Shown one piece after another: positions 26,001 through 38,700 of a stretch of 64,000 bases of DNA (within the stretch, counting starts at the first letter, position 1; the number at the start of each line of letters is the position of its first letter). The DNA comes from Paragonimus westermani. Its lineage: Eukaryota > Platyhelminthes > Trematoda > Plagiorchiida > Troglotrematidae. The stretch covers positions 9,040-73,039 of the forward strand of contig QNGE01000904.1 in the NCBI GenBank assembly GCA_008508345.1, read 5' to 3'. Under the pieces are notes generated by a model. That model ran no database searches, was not told the DNA's origin, and was given only the letters and a program-made list of their open reading frames with translations. Made by a program: the position numbers and the translations under genes.

Positions 26001-29000
26001 GCTTGGTATTTAATTTCCAAACGTTTCCTTACCAAGTCAGATGAAATCATCAGTGAGTAAGTGTTTCGGCGTAGAGTTTTGAGCGCAGAACTATACGAAA
26101 ATCATCAACCCGAGCTACGACAACAAAACCACTGTTCCCAAATATCAGAGACCGAAGCTTTCTAAGGCAGAACTACTTAAGAATAAAATCAGGAGATATA
26201 GCGAGAAATTTGTGTAAAAATCCTTCAGGATTAGGAACAGGCAAGTGTGGAAGAGTGCATCAAACCGAATAGGATTTTCATTCCTAATCTCTCTGGTAAT
26301 TCCAAAGACCACAGAGACGGATGCATCTGAGAGTGACTTCTAAAATGCACAAAAGGTCATAGTAAAATTCAGTGGCTAGTAGGTCCACCGGAACCAAACA
26401 AATCACGGCTAGCATTATTTAACTAAAAGTAATTTTGATTTTTGTAACACTGCTAATACAGCGAAGATTAGAAGGCACAGTATGGCTTCTTCAAAAGGTG
26501 CCTCACTACTAATCTCAAAATTGGATATTTATTCCTTATGGTCGGAATGAATACAGACGAGCGAATAATGACTTTCTGACCGATTGAATGGAAGATTTTG
26601 CATTATTATGTGATTTCCAACACATATTTGCAATTCAACAAAGACGCATTCGTTGCAGGCATAATTGTGATCGAGTTGGTAACAAGGACACTCGATCACC
26701 TTGTCAGTAAGTGCAAACGTTGTAGGTTGTCTACTCAAGCGTAGTGGTGTTAATCAACCTCTGTTACCAGATTTGGTGAGCGCCTATCCTGACATCAGGT
26801 GTGTACTGGATAGTTCCTTTTGTTACGAGCTCGACCATTTGCCTCAAAACGAGAGGGAGTGGAGACGCAGCAACAACGTTCATTGGAAGAACAAGTCACA
26901 ATTAGGCCACACAGGCTCCAAATTTGTACGACGTAACGATCACCATACTTAGCCGAAAAGATCCAAAGCCAATCAAATAAGGCGATCAAACATGACATAA
27001 GAAGACAAACATGAGAAGACACAGTCCAAATAGCGCACAGTTGTTCGACGGCGCAGCTGCGATCGGATTGTCTGGGTGGAACTACATCACAACCCACGAC
27101 TACACCATCTGAACTGGGTCGATCTACCGATATGGCGTGATGCGTCTTGGGTGCTTTGTCAGAAGATGCGCCTATTAACACATTGCCACCGGAGCGAAAC
27201 AGAATAACAGACTGTTTTCTAGATGTTGAGTTGATATGTGGAAAGTATGGATCTGTTCAGTAGTCTCCTCACACAAGGAACATTTAAAGACTCGACAGTG
27301 CACGCACATTCACATATCTGCACCTCTAAAGTGAAAGCAGGGTGTGTTTCGTCAGGCAACACAGAAGTATTGCACTTCGAAAGGATAACACTATGAAATT
27401 CAACACGATTGAAACAATTTCATTCAAACGTATCCAAAAAATTCTCAGGAGAATGAAATCATCCATGTAGCAAGATAATTTCGGTGGTTATCACCTTATC
27501 ATAAAGATCAAAGTTACCAGTAGAAATATCAGCCACTAGATTTGAAATGCAGCTGAATGTCGTACAGGTCACTTGCTTAATATTGGAGTTCAATCTTAAA
27601 CAAGGCAAACCAATTTGGTTTTCATCTTTCTACGTGTATTATAACCCAGTATTCTCAAGATATTTACGGTAATATAGCCATAAAGAAGATCTCGGAACTA
27701 AGTGATGAACAGCCTCAGAAACAGTTTCGCAAGCGTCCGGAAAAGACCGGCTCGCGCGTGATTGGTTGAAATTTGACTGACGCTGGGTTGTAGCATCTCA
27801 GAATCATCTGCAATATTCGTCAAACCCATTCCATATATGTCAGAATGTGTCTCGTATTAAGAGCTATTGACATCCGATTCTACAACCCATGTGTATGTGC
27901 GCAAAATCAATTCGTACAAACCGACCGCATTCACTGGCTAAATTTTCCCAAACCAGCTGAACCTCGTGCAAAAGTGAACTTGGTGACACGGAGGAACGTG
28001 CCTCGTAGCAGGTAATTGCAATATCACACTCTAACACTCACCCAGTAAATTGTGAATCCTCCTACATCTGTGATTGCTGATGATGCGCTTGACTAGTTCT
28101 GATTTCCGTACACAATTTCCACGTAAACTGTTTACTTGTGAGAGTCTGATGCGAATGATCGAATATGACTGTTCGCACCTATGATTTATTGTTAAACACA
28201 TTTAGACAAGTCACACAGTCTGATAAAAACATTGGAAAAACATTCATTTTACTCTGTTGGACTTATCAATTTAGTGATTATGTGGCATTAGTGGAACTGT
28301 CTGGCTACTTTGTTCTAGACGTTAGGAGTGGATGTGATTGTCCCATCAATGAACCAGTCAGAATGTAGAAAGTTTGTCATCCGACAGTGTCTGACTGCCA
28401 ATGTAGAGTGAACCGAGTGAGGTTTTATCGATCATCTGCACTCGGGTATATCACAATCGGGTTGGCACCCGAACTGTAATGTAGGCTCTTTTGCCACCCA
28501 TGTGCAAGTTTTGTGCAATATGTGATCCTCTAAGGCGATCATTCCAACGCTGATGACTTTTTGCTCTCTAAGAACCAATTGGTGAACTTGTGTGAGAGTA
28601 GGGTTATTAGAGCTAAACTACCGCCGGAGTGTTGTGGCTTTCTGGTGTGATATTGATTACACGGCGAAAGTATTTAGTCACGAGAGAATGCAACATTCTG
28701 TATTGCATTTCTGTTCTTCTATCTTGGTCGATACACATAGGTTTATGGAACCACTGATAATACAGTCTTATGACCTACTAGCTGAAAACATACACATCAC
28801 TCACCAATTATATCTATACCGGTTTCGATTTGTGCTCAAAATCTACCACCGTGAATGTGACATTTGCTGACCTGACAAACCGTAGAAGACACCGAACTTC
28901 TACGAATTACAGGAGCGTTATTCGACACCACGCCGAAATATCACACGAAGGGATTGCGGTTGGCAATAAACAGTGAATACTTTACAGTTAAGTATTGTAG

Positions 29001-31512
29001 ACAGTTTCTTTTAGTCCGCACGACAGTACGCAATTAAAACAGTAGAGAGCACCACTAATGGCCTCTTGCCTAATGAAATTATCTCTTGTGACTCACAAAC
29101 AGCTTGCAGCTTGATAAGCCTTAGATATTTCTCAGGACTCAGTGAAACATCGTGAGGTTCACTGAACACCAAGTGTTCTTGTTTTGAAGTCTGTCGTTCC
29201 TATATTCTAGTTAATTACACCATAAATCTGATTATAGATTTCACACTCGCAAGGAAATTTCAGTTGCCCACTTCGAAGGGGAACAGTGAACCTCAGATTC
29301 CTCGAATTAGTTTGAACACTTTATTGTGACCATAGTGCAATTTCTGATCATTTTCAGTAAAAGCTCTATGATAATCTTTCATTCCGTGCTTACGTGGTCA
29401 CTGGCCAGAAGGTTGAACCTCAAATCCGGTAGAAAGTAAGTGATAATTACATTCCGTTAGGTTAAAACTAGTTTGATGTAAAACTTACTGTTTTTTAAAC
29501 AATAATTTCGTCATTTCACAAACAAACTTGCCCAGAAGTGGTAACGAATTATCCGTTATCACCACCTTAGAAAATTTATAATTCAGTTGTCTACTAAGTT
29601 TTTAACAGTAGTGTAGTTACATTTCGCAACCAGCTTTGATAACACTTTCATCCGATATATACCGTAACCAAATACGAACCTATACATTGAAAGCAGAAGG
29701 TTACAGGTGATTTTGGTTTTACCTCAGCCAAGACAAAGCATCGGAGTCCACCACGGGTCAGTGAGGTTTATGGCAGCTATGTAAAATCAACATGTGCGCC
29801 CAATATTTTTGAGTTTCGACACCGATTGAACACACTAGAAAACCTGTCACCAAACCGACTCGAGATTATTATTTGAGATGAGTGGTACATTATGTGAGCT
29901 CGATATGACTCAAAGCAACGGACTACATGTTGGAATTTACACGCTCATCTCTTGTTTCCTATTCTGAAGCAAATGAGTTATTATTATGCAATAATACTTT
30001 GAATGTGAAGACATTTTAGGGAAGACCTGGAAGAAATCCATCATAGTAGATACTATACACTAATTGGCACAATTAAAAGTAAGAATGACTTTTTTGAATT
30101 CATTCACATGAAATTGCATCGGAATGCAATACATTTCTCCGGCTATTCTTTCTCTGATTCCAATAAGTAGGACAAATATTCGGTCAACAGAGTCGGTTTG
30201 AACAGTCGTTTGTAAACAGGTAGAAAGCTCTGGATTGCTACACTGCTGGTTGCTGCTATGCGTATCTCGTCTTATATACAATCTTAGGAGTATATCTCAA
30301 TCTGTCTTCCCAGTGCGAGTTGTATCTTGCTTGTAACACGAAATCCGTAATCAGTCTTGATTATACTGATGGTCTACGTAAACACTGAGATCTCGAACGA
30401 CGTTGAAAGCCTTCTATGAATTGAGTATGTGAAAACTACCTGTGTCCGTCCTTCTTTCACCCGGCTTCTATTGACAGCACAACGTACGTATTGTGTTCAT
30501 CTCATTTGCAGCAGACGATCAATTTTGCACACCTCACTGTATTGATTCATTCCACTCGTTGGTTAGTCCATAGTAAGTTGATACAAATTAGACACCACTC
30601 AAAATCGATCACTAATTTTTAGACTTTCCTACTGGCCTTTTCCGAGGTGATCCGGTAATTCACGTACTAGTCAAAAGCTACTGCAACTGGAAGCTTAGAT
30701 ATAGAAACTCGGTGGTGAGTAATGTGACGGTACGGATAAGGGGAATAACACAATCGCTCAATCGGAATGCAGACCGGAGTTCAACTGTAGGTTGTAGAAA
30801 GAAAACGCCCAACTGACGAGATCGGACAAGAGAGAAACTTGAGACATAGCACAGTTGTCTCACCCACTGCACTCCGGATACCGAACAAAATTTGAAGCTG
30901 TTTGCGAGTTCACTAGTGGCTCCTATCCACAACTGGAGTTCATGTACACAAACCAGGAGAAATTGAGTATTTCGACGTAGCCTGTGGTAGTGTTGTTTTG
31001 CGCACCTCTGTTTTGCATATCCATCATGGGGAGCTTGTAAAATATGAGGTATACCGGGAGACACTACATCATACACCTGATCAAATAAGACCGAATACAC
31101 CCTTCAGTAGATGGTACGGTAAACCATTGTGACATTCTACTAACAAAACTCTATTGAACAAAGTGGTTTTCGGCCGTCTGTCAAAGCTTGGGCGATTGCA
31201 AATTCTCTGGTAGCAAGCAATGTCATCTGTATTTTAAACAGTATTCAAAGGCCAATATGTATATTCTATCAACACATGCTGATAGAAGGGCAGTTGTTAG
31301 AATTGACTGCTCTTTTGGAATTTATCATACTCACGAGTCCTGTTTATCGTTTTTTTAACAGACTTGATGCAAGATCGGGACACATGCTGCATCTGTGATA
31401 GATTTCCGAAGCTACAGTCTCCGTTAATAAATCGACCCAAACAGATGAGATCTTAGCTGATATATATCTGTAGAAAGTTATGTTGACGTTCAACACACAT
31501 GTAATGTTTTAT
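23064..31512. other. Intergenic, nothing recognised except a CA repeat
   Basis: No supported genes. Short frames here, the longest 140 codons on the minus strand (30678-31100) and 128 codons (26795-27181), show no domain I can defend. The 30.7-31.1 kb frame has a weak integrase-like feel (PHDGY, then HRLRR) but lacks the expected His/Cys spacing. Isolated exons of an uncharacterised gene cannot be excluded. Confidence 0.4.
24217..24240. repeat. (CA)n microsatellite
   Basis: Twelve uninterrupted CA units. Confidence 0.95.
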
Positions 31513-34500
31513 TGACCCTCCCCGCTATCTTGGCGTGGTGATAAGTCTTGTGTGCTGTTTTGATCCTGCGGGCAGGGCTGCTTGCGACTGAGGTCCCTGC
31601 GGGTTCAACCTTGTTAGATTGGCCAGAGAAGAGTAGCCAGACCAAGGGAAGATGCGTTCGTTGTGGATTATCCCTGTGTTCTGTGGTCTGGCTCCGTTTG
31701 ATGTTTGTTTTGTCTGGCCTGATTTATAGTGTATGTGTGATAAGTTTGCCTGTGCAATATCGTTGACTGCCGAGCCTGTTCTAGACGGTTGATGCTGTTG
31801 CTTGTGTGTGTGCGTGTATGCTTAACCTGCTGCCTTGTGGTACAAGCTTTTGAGCGAAATGCTTTGGTTGAGGGTCCTAATCCTTCCCCTATCTGGGTCT
31901 GGGCGTCCTGATAGCATTCCTAGTCCACATAAACCATAATATCACAACGTAAACCGAATAACATACTGCATCAATCATCGCAGAGTATGAATTGGGTCGC
32001 CCCATCTCCTGCACGCGGCAGGGTGGATAGGCGGAAATATGTCACTGTCAGACACTCATCCTCGTACTGCCTATCCAACATGAATCCACGAGCAGATAGT
32101 GCCCACTCAAGTCACGGTACCCTGAGGACCACTCTGGGACACTCCCAGGGACGGAAGACGCATTCTTTTTTTGGAAACGGAATGTGCGCACTCTGCTGGA
32201 TCGATGCAGCCCCACATGACGTCCGGAACGGCAAACCGCACTGATCGCGATGATATCGACGTAGAAGCCTTAAGTGAGACAATGCTTACGGACTAAGATA
32301 GGTTACGGAAAGCAGGTGCCGGTACACTTTCTACTTGATAGGTTAACGGACAGACGATGCTCAAGTGCATGATAGGCAGACCGCACGGCATCAGCCGTCG
32401 AATGCTGCTCATGTGCCTGCAACTCGGCCGAAGTGAGTGTGTTGCATTTGTTAGTGTTTATAGTCCAACCATGTGTCACACTGATAATGCAAAGCACTAG
32501 TTCTGTGACCAGCTGTCCGCCACAATCCAATTGGCACCGGTATATGCCATCGACTATTAGTTCTGGGTGACTAGAACGCTCGAGTTGTGTGCGACTCTGC
32601 AGCCTGGCCGGAAGACCTCAGGCCCTACGACATCGATTTACTCAACAAGAACAGTGATATTCTATTCCACTGTGTGTTACTCACGAGTTGGTTATCATGG
32701 AAACTCGATTACAGCTGGATGCGAGCAACATCACCACATAGACTCATCCATAAATCGGCCATAGACATTTACTTGACTACGTGATTGTGCAGCAACACAA
32801 CATTGGTGAGCTACGTATCACGCGAATGATGCTCGCCACCGATTGCAGCACGGATCATAGACTGGTCATGACCGACTTGTTTATTTACGTTCGCAGCCCT
32901 GTTTATTGCAGATCATCCGGACGACGGCAAAAGTTGGATGTCAAACGACTGGACAACTCTGAAACGCAAACTGCTTTTCAGCGTGCAGTTGCCGTTCGTT
33001 TGCAAGACGCCTCCGTATCCACCACCCATGAAGGTAACTGAAACAGCCAACAGAACGGATCACGGCAGGGGCCACAGAGACTATTGATGTGTGTGAGTTG
33101 GTACGAGAAAAGAGTGGCACGTTCGCCGCTTCCATAGTGGACCCAGACAGCGTAGCGAAGGGAGACTCATTCCAAAGTGTCCACCGTCAGCTGGCGGTGC
33201 GTTTTCACGGAATCAACGATAGCCGGTGGAGGAGGCGGAGTGAGCGGATGCAGGGCTCCGCAGATCGTCGAAAAAATAAGGAGTTCTACGATTCACTCAA
33301 GGCGATCTTTGGTCAATTATTTCAGCCCACTAAGTTACTGACAGACGTAAGCATGTGCCGTTCGTGCACTCAGCCAGAGGACATCGTAAAAATCTGGCGC
33401 AAACAACCATGAACAGCCTGTCGCATCAGACCATTAAGAATTCACCGCCTTTCATCCCGAATTTGCTAGGGTTGCAAAGAACGAATGGTCAGCTGCGTAA
33501 CGCAAAGGCTGCAAGTAAGGGTGGACTAACAGGCGAGATCCTGAAGAATGACCGACCCTTGCGTGAATGTCCACTGCTCCAGCTGTTTCATTCCATTTGA
33601 GAGCACGAGGTTATGCCGTAAAATTTCGAGGATGCCCTTATCGTATCCTTTTTTAAAGGTAACGGTAGCAAGTGACGCCCCGACAGCCATCGGGGCATAA
33701 GTCTACCCGGCTGCACAGGCAAGATGCTAGCCAGAATCCTTCTGAACTGACCGAATACAGAAAATATTGAAGACGTGCCTCAGGAGCAATGCGGACTCCG
33801 GACAAGTCGCAGTACGATCGACCTGGTGTTTGTTGCTAGACAGCTTCAGGAGAAATACCGGAGGTGAAACCTGCCTCTGTCTTTCAGTGAGCCGCGAGGC
33901 TCTGTGGAGGGTGCTTGGTAAGTAAGTAAGTAAGTCACTTTGATCCGAATGTTGCATGAGGGTGGATGTACAGTCGAGTGGATCTACCTCTGATGATTTT
34001 GACTTTGTCACTGGCAGGAATCAGGGTCGTAGGCTGCCCAAACCTTACTTAGTTTATATTCCAGTGTCATGTTGGCAGTTGTTTCTCAGAACTCGACAAA
34101 GGACTTCTTTGAGGTTGTGTACCAAATGGATGGGCATCTACTGAATATCCGACTTTTCGGCGCATGATTGTTGGCACGCAGTGAAGAGACATTACAATAC
34201 CTGCCGACAGTGTCCGGGTCTTCGGCATCCAAGTTTAGGTTGATCATCAACACAGATAAGACGTTTTCCTTCTTTCAGCCTTTTCCGGGTTGAGGTGCTG
34301 TCTGTGCATCTTCAACGCAAATTCACTTCAACGGAGACGTTGTCGGCAGGTTCGCGAATTCTTTCTGCTTAGATAGCACCTTGTCCACAGACCTACCCGT
34401 AAGCCGTCAGTTAAGAGCTCGTGTGGCGAAGGCTAGTTTTGCTTTCGGAAGACTTGAAAGACCCGTTTGAAATCCGAATACTAAGCTATGTGTCTAGCGC

Positions 34501-35090
34501 ACAATGGTACTGTTTGTACCTCTGTACGCATCGAGACGTGGACACTATGTCAGCAGAACGTGAGCTATCTGAGTCGTTTCCATGTGTAATGTCTGAGACG
34601 CACCTTGATACAGAACACTGGGGTACTGCAGTGAGCGGACATGGGCGGGATGAAAGCCCTGCTGATGCTCAATAAGCTCCGTTGGATGGGCGAATACCGC
34701 ATTCTGAAGCAGCCACTCTATAGCTAAGTGAAACCAGGTGAGCAAAATCCTGGTAGTTTAAAGCGGAGATACTAGCATATGGTGCAGGTAAGTCTTTCAT
34801 GTTGTAACATCGATTTTAGGTGTTGGAAAGACCTAGCATTGAACCGGACAGCCTGAAAGAATACGAATCAGACGGGCGTCCGCAAGTTTACTGAGCAGCA
34901 ATTGCGTGGCCGTAGACAGAAGCGCGCGGCACGCAAGGAAACCATCGGTGCTATAAGTCGCGGTGACATGGCTATATGGCGTTGCGCCATGTGCGGCCGC
35001 GAATGCGTTGGCCGTTTGTGATTAATAAGTCACCAACATACTCGCAGTGCACGGTCGGTGAAGAGACGACGAGTACGTTAGGCTCATGTC
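31513..35090 (+). mobile_element. Degenerate RTE/CR1-type LINE, nearly full span
   Basis: Landmarks appear in order on the plus strand in shifting frames. DIDVEALSETML (about 32249) is the start of the endonuclease domain. SVYSPTMCHTDNAKH (about 32453) is its YAPT motif. LLDYVIVQ..ATDCSTDHRLV (32772-32866) is the SDHR catalytic region. ADRRKNKEFYDSLKAIFG (from 33260) is the linker. FEDALIVSFFKGNG, HRGISL, GKMLARILLN and EQCGLRTSRSTIDLVFVARQLQEK (33630-33855) are reverse-transcriptase motifs. RARVAKASFAFGRLE (34411-34455) is the thumb. CAMCGRECVGRL..ISHQH (34985-35040) is a C-terminal zinc-finger-like motif. Many stops and frameshifts and a missing catalytic segment make it dead. The 5' boundary is approximate; the GC-rich start near 31513 is taken as its 5' UTR. 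Confidence 0.82.
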
Positions 35091-35439
35091 AGTTAAATCA
35101 TATCAGCACATCTGTCCTATATCTGCTGAAGATTGGTCACATGGCAACTAATTCGCTCCTGTTTTCAGAAATTCGGGTGTTTGCGATCTTCTACTCATTC
35201 CTGTCTTTAGCTTTGTTGGTGTATTGCGTGAGGAATGACCTGCTTGTTCTTTTTGCAGTCCAATCTGAATTTCGTTTCTCACCCCTCTTTAGAATGCACC
35301 AACACGCACTGCTTTACTGAAGTGCTTCGACATATCTTTCCTCTCGATTTAGGTCTTGTCATTGCAGTCTCTCTGTGTGTTTATTCTCCTTGACTGAACG
35401 GTCTCCTTTCCGAGTTTGCCTATGAATTTACCAACTAAT

Positions 35440-35745
35440 ACTGTATCACTGGTGAAAAGTCATAGCTTCCGCTGGATTCGAACCAGTGACAGACACAGCA
35501 TGCCTCAACGCGGCAAGCGCTGTACCAGCTGAGCAACGAAGTCACACCTGGAGCTCGGGAATTTCACATTTGGACCCACCCGCCCCACTGTCTCATATGT
35601 AATTCACCAAATGATTCAGGGAATTGACTGCCCCGCAGGTTATCTGAAACTGTTCACGCTGGAATCCACCAACGCCACTGCTGAGCATATAAATTGTATC
35701 ATTAATGAATAGTGTGGCAGATTTATGATTTTAAATGAGACCCAA
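35440..35745 (-). mobile_element. SINE-B copy (tRNA-related)
   Basis: Minus strand: a body including GAATCATTTGGTGAATT and GAGACAGTGGGGCGGG, then a tRNA-like part with box A GCTCAGCTGGTA (35522-35534) and box B GGTTCGAATCC (35473-35484). It matches copies at 48.06-48.35 kb and 58.37-58.6 kb over more than 150 bp. A 28-bp block at 35716-35743 occurs in the opposite orientation relative to the body in the 58-kb copy. The internal position of the tRNA-like part again differs from a textbook SINE. Confidence 0.72.
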
Positions 35746-38700
35746 CTAATAATGGCCAGCTGGATACAAAAGCTTAACTCCTGGTATTAGTCCTTAGTGT
35801 TCACAGTGGATCTGTTGTGTGTGTGTGGAACTGCAACCGGTGCAGCGTAAGCCACTTGCGGTGGTGGCTACGCGCAAGTATCCTCTGGCCTCGGCCACTG
35901 TGACGGGCTGACCCTTTGCGGATGTCGTCAGCTTATGTTGCCCCATCTGCTGAGAGCATCAAATAGCTGAAATGTGCTAATCTCACGGAACAGATGTTTT
36001 GTGTTACATTCTAACAAGCCTCACCTTTCAAGACTCTATTCACAAAGATTGCCATTTTGCCTTTTCCATGCATTCAAGTTGCTTTCCAATTAAGGTGTAC
36101 CATTCGTTGCTCTAAACGTCGACTAAGGTGAAAACCGGTTCAAATGGATCAGCATTACTTTCTCATACTCAAATAAAACTACCCGGTTTGTGATGCTCAG
36201 TTCGTAATCCCCCAGCCAGACTACTCCGGCTCACTACTGTGAGACTTAGTGGAAGTTCTGCGTAGCTCACGGCCTTCCCTGTTCTCTCAGCTTCTCCGTT
36301 AGCTGGGGAGCACGATAGGATCCCGTTTGGATCGACCCCGGTAGAAAGACAAGCTGAGAAGTCGTTTGCTCAGTTGCAGACGACTTTATTCTGTTTGACT
36401 GTGGCAGGTACTGGTCGTTATTATTCTTGTGTTACTCCTCAACTGCATCCTTCACCTTGTCTCCTGTCTCTGGTTGTTAGGTAGAGTGGTGTGCGTATAG
36501 TTTTAGGGGCTGGCAAAGTCTTTACTAAACCATTGCTGTTTTGTACACCTAAATTCTGTGTACATCTTGCCAGTTTTTGTCGCCATTCAATACAGTGTAC
36601 CTTTGCACTCTTCTGACGAAGAAAAGACATTCAGTCCAGCTAACGTGAAAGCAAATAATTGTATATTTTTGATGGGTTACCGTGTTACGACACTCTTAAA
36701 CTAATGTCAAACTATGAACAGCACAAAGTACCCAAGTTTTTATGATGAGGTATGACCCAACTCATTGTTTAAAGCCGGTAAAGAAACGTAGTAAGCACAT
36801 TTCAGCAGCCTTTTATAAAAGGAATAGACTGTCCACAGGGCACAGTTGCAGACTTTCTGGCGTATTTGGGATTGCCCTCCATGTGATGAAGATCACCGCA
36901 TTTTTCATCAGATGTAACGTGTCTTGTCCAACCTTAATGGAAATTCTGCTCAGTGTTTTCAGCTCCAAACGGTTTATATTTATTATGTAAAACATAAAAC
37001 GATTACATAAAGGGATACATGGTCACTTCTTAAAAAGGCTCCACAGTTATTCACTGAAGACTACTTCAGCGGAAATCGGTCCACACATCAGAGAATTCTT
37101 CGAAATATTGTGCAAGTTTCTCCAGCCCCGCAACATATCGACCAATGGCCAACCGTTGACAACAACAGTGGCTACCGCCATCAGACTTTTCAAATACTAC
37201 CTGTGTATACATGTATAATCCATTCACATACCTTTTTCTAATCATCTGGAGACCACTGGAACCCCAACTGAGTAAAATCCACTTGAAGCGGAAAACCGTG
37301 CACCTTTCACTATGCCCGTAAAGCAGTTTTGAACGCAAACCAACTTTACTCTTTCCCCCGTAGACCGCAACTCATTACATCCAGTAGGATATTAAGGGAC
37401 ATGTGTAACGTGTTGACCTTCCTGAACAGCTCGTGCATAGAGTAAGTGGCTCGGAACATTTAATACGGATGACTATGCTCTTGCAAAATGCATCTGCCAG
37501 TACTAAGAATGACCTGAGGTTTGGTTCTGAGATGGCCAAATTGTGATCGAAAGAACGTTGCCTACATAAGGAAAAACATATTTGGCCGCATAGTGGAGAA
37601 GTGCTCGATTTCCTTCCCTCAGATAGTACTAAGAAACGATCGATCAGTATGTATTGTACTGTGGTCGCACGGAGAAGGATGACTTGAGTCGGTATGGTGA
37701 ATAAGAGTTTAATTGCTGGTAAATGTTTCGAGAGCATTCTAAGTGAAAATTGTCTGATAATATGTGCAACTAAATGTGAAGACAAGTTCGACCACTGGGT
37801 AGGCTTTCAGATGCTTCACAGTCATACGAGCACCAAATATACGGTGTGCGATGTGACCATTCCAGATGACGCCTCTAGGTGCTGCCCATTGAATGATATA
37901 GTGTGGGTGTGATGTGAGGTCACTGGCGTTCCTTGAGATTGTGATGAACGTCAAAACAGTTCACTATGCTACCATGAACATTTCAACTAAAATATTTGGT
38001 TTCCCACTTTGGCAGGACAAACAGTTTCTCCCACAATTCGATAAGACAGCGTGTCCAATGCACATTGAGAGCTTATTGTACGGCCTGAAACCACATGACC
38101 CTGTGGGGGCACAATCCGGCTTGTTTGTCTTCAGAGCCCTTAATATAAAAACCGATTACGTTATCCATCCGGTAAAACGCTTGAGGGTATTGGTACATCG
38201 TCCAAAATACGTCATCCTGAAGTACCTGGAGGCCACGTTCTGTCAGTTACCTTAAAACAGTGGCTATTGACTATGACATTCTATCTCACATTGCTTAGAC
38301 CACGAGCACATTAAATATCTGATTATTGTAGTATTAAATTGCCCTTGTTTCTCTGCTGATTCAGTAGTACGCTATAAAATATAGGTGATGACAACATGCG
38401 GAACTGGTCTTCTGATTTAAAACCAAACTACAAATACTTATCATAACTTTTACAGGATGATTCGACCTGACAATCAAAAGTGTTTTGGACTGGTAGTTTT
38501 GTAGGCTGAAACCTATTAGGACCACTCAATTACGATAGTAAGAAGAGAGAGATTACGTCACCGTTTCACTTCGCACACTTTGGTTAGGCATGAACTTGCG
38601 ACCACAGTGTAAACAAAAATAACACAAATCTTAAAGAAAATAACTGAAAATACCTGTCCATTTTATTGTCACGGTATGTAATGATTGACAGCTGATTGTT

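Noticed and set aside
30678..31100. 140-codon minus-strand frame as an LTR-retrotransposon integrase
   Set aside because: A few words resemble an integrase zinc finger but the His/Cys spacing fails and no other pol domain or LTR is visible.
37914..38255. 113-codon frame as an exon
   Set aside because: No recognised domain or paralogue; length is within chance expectation.
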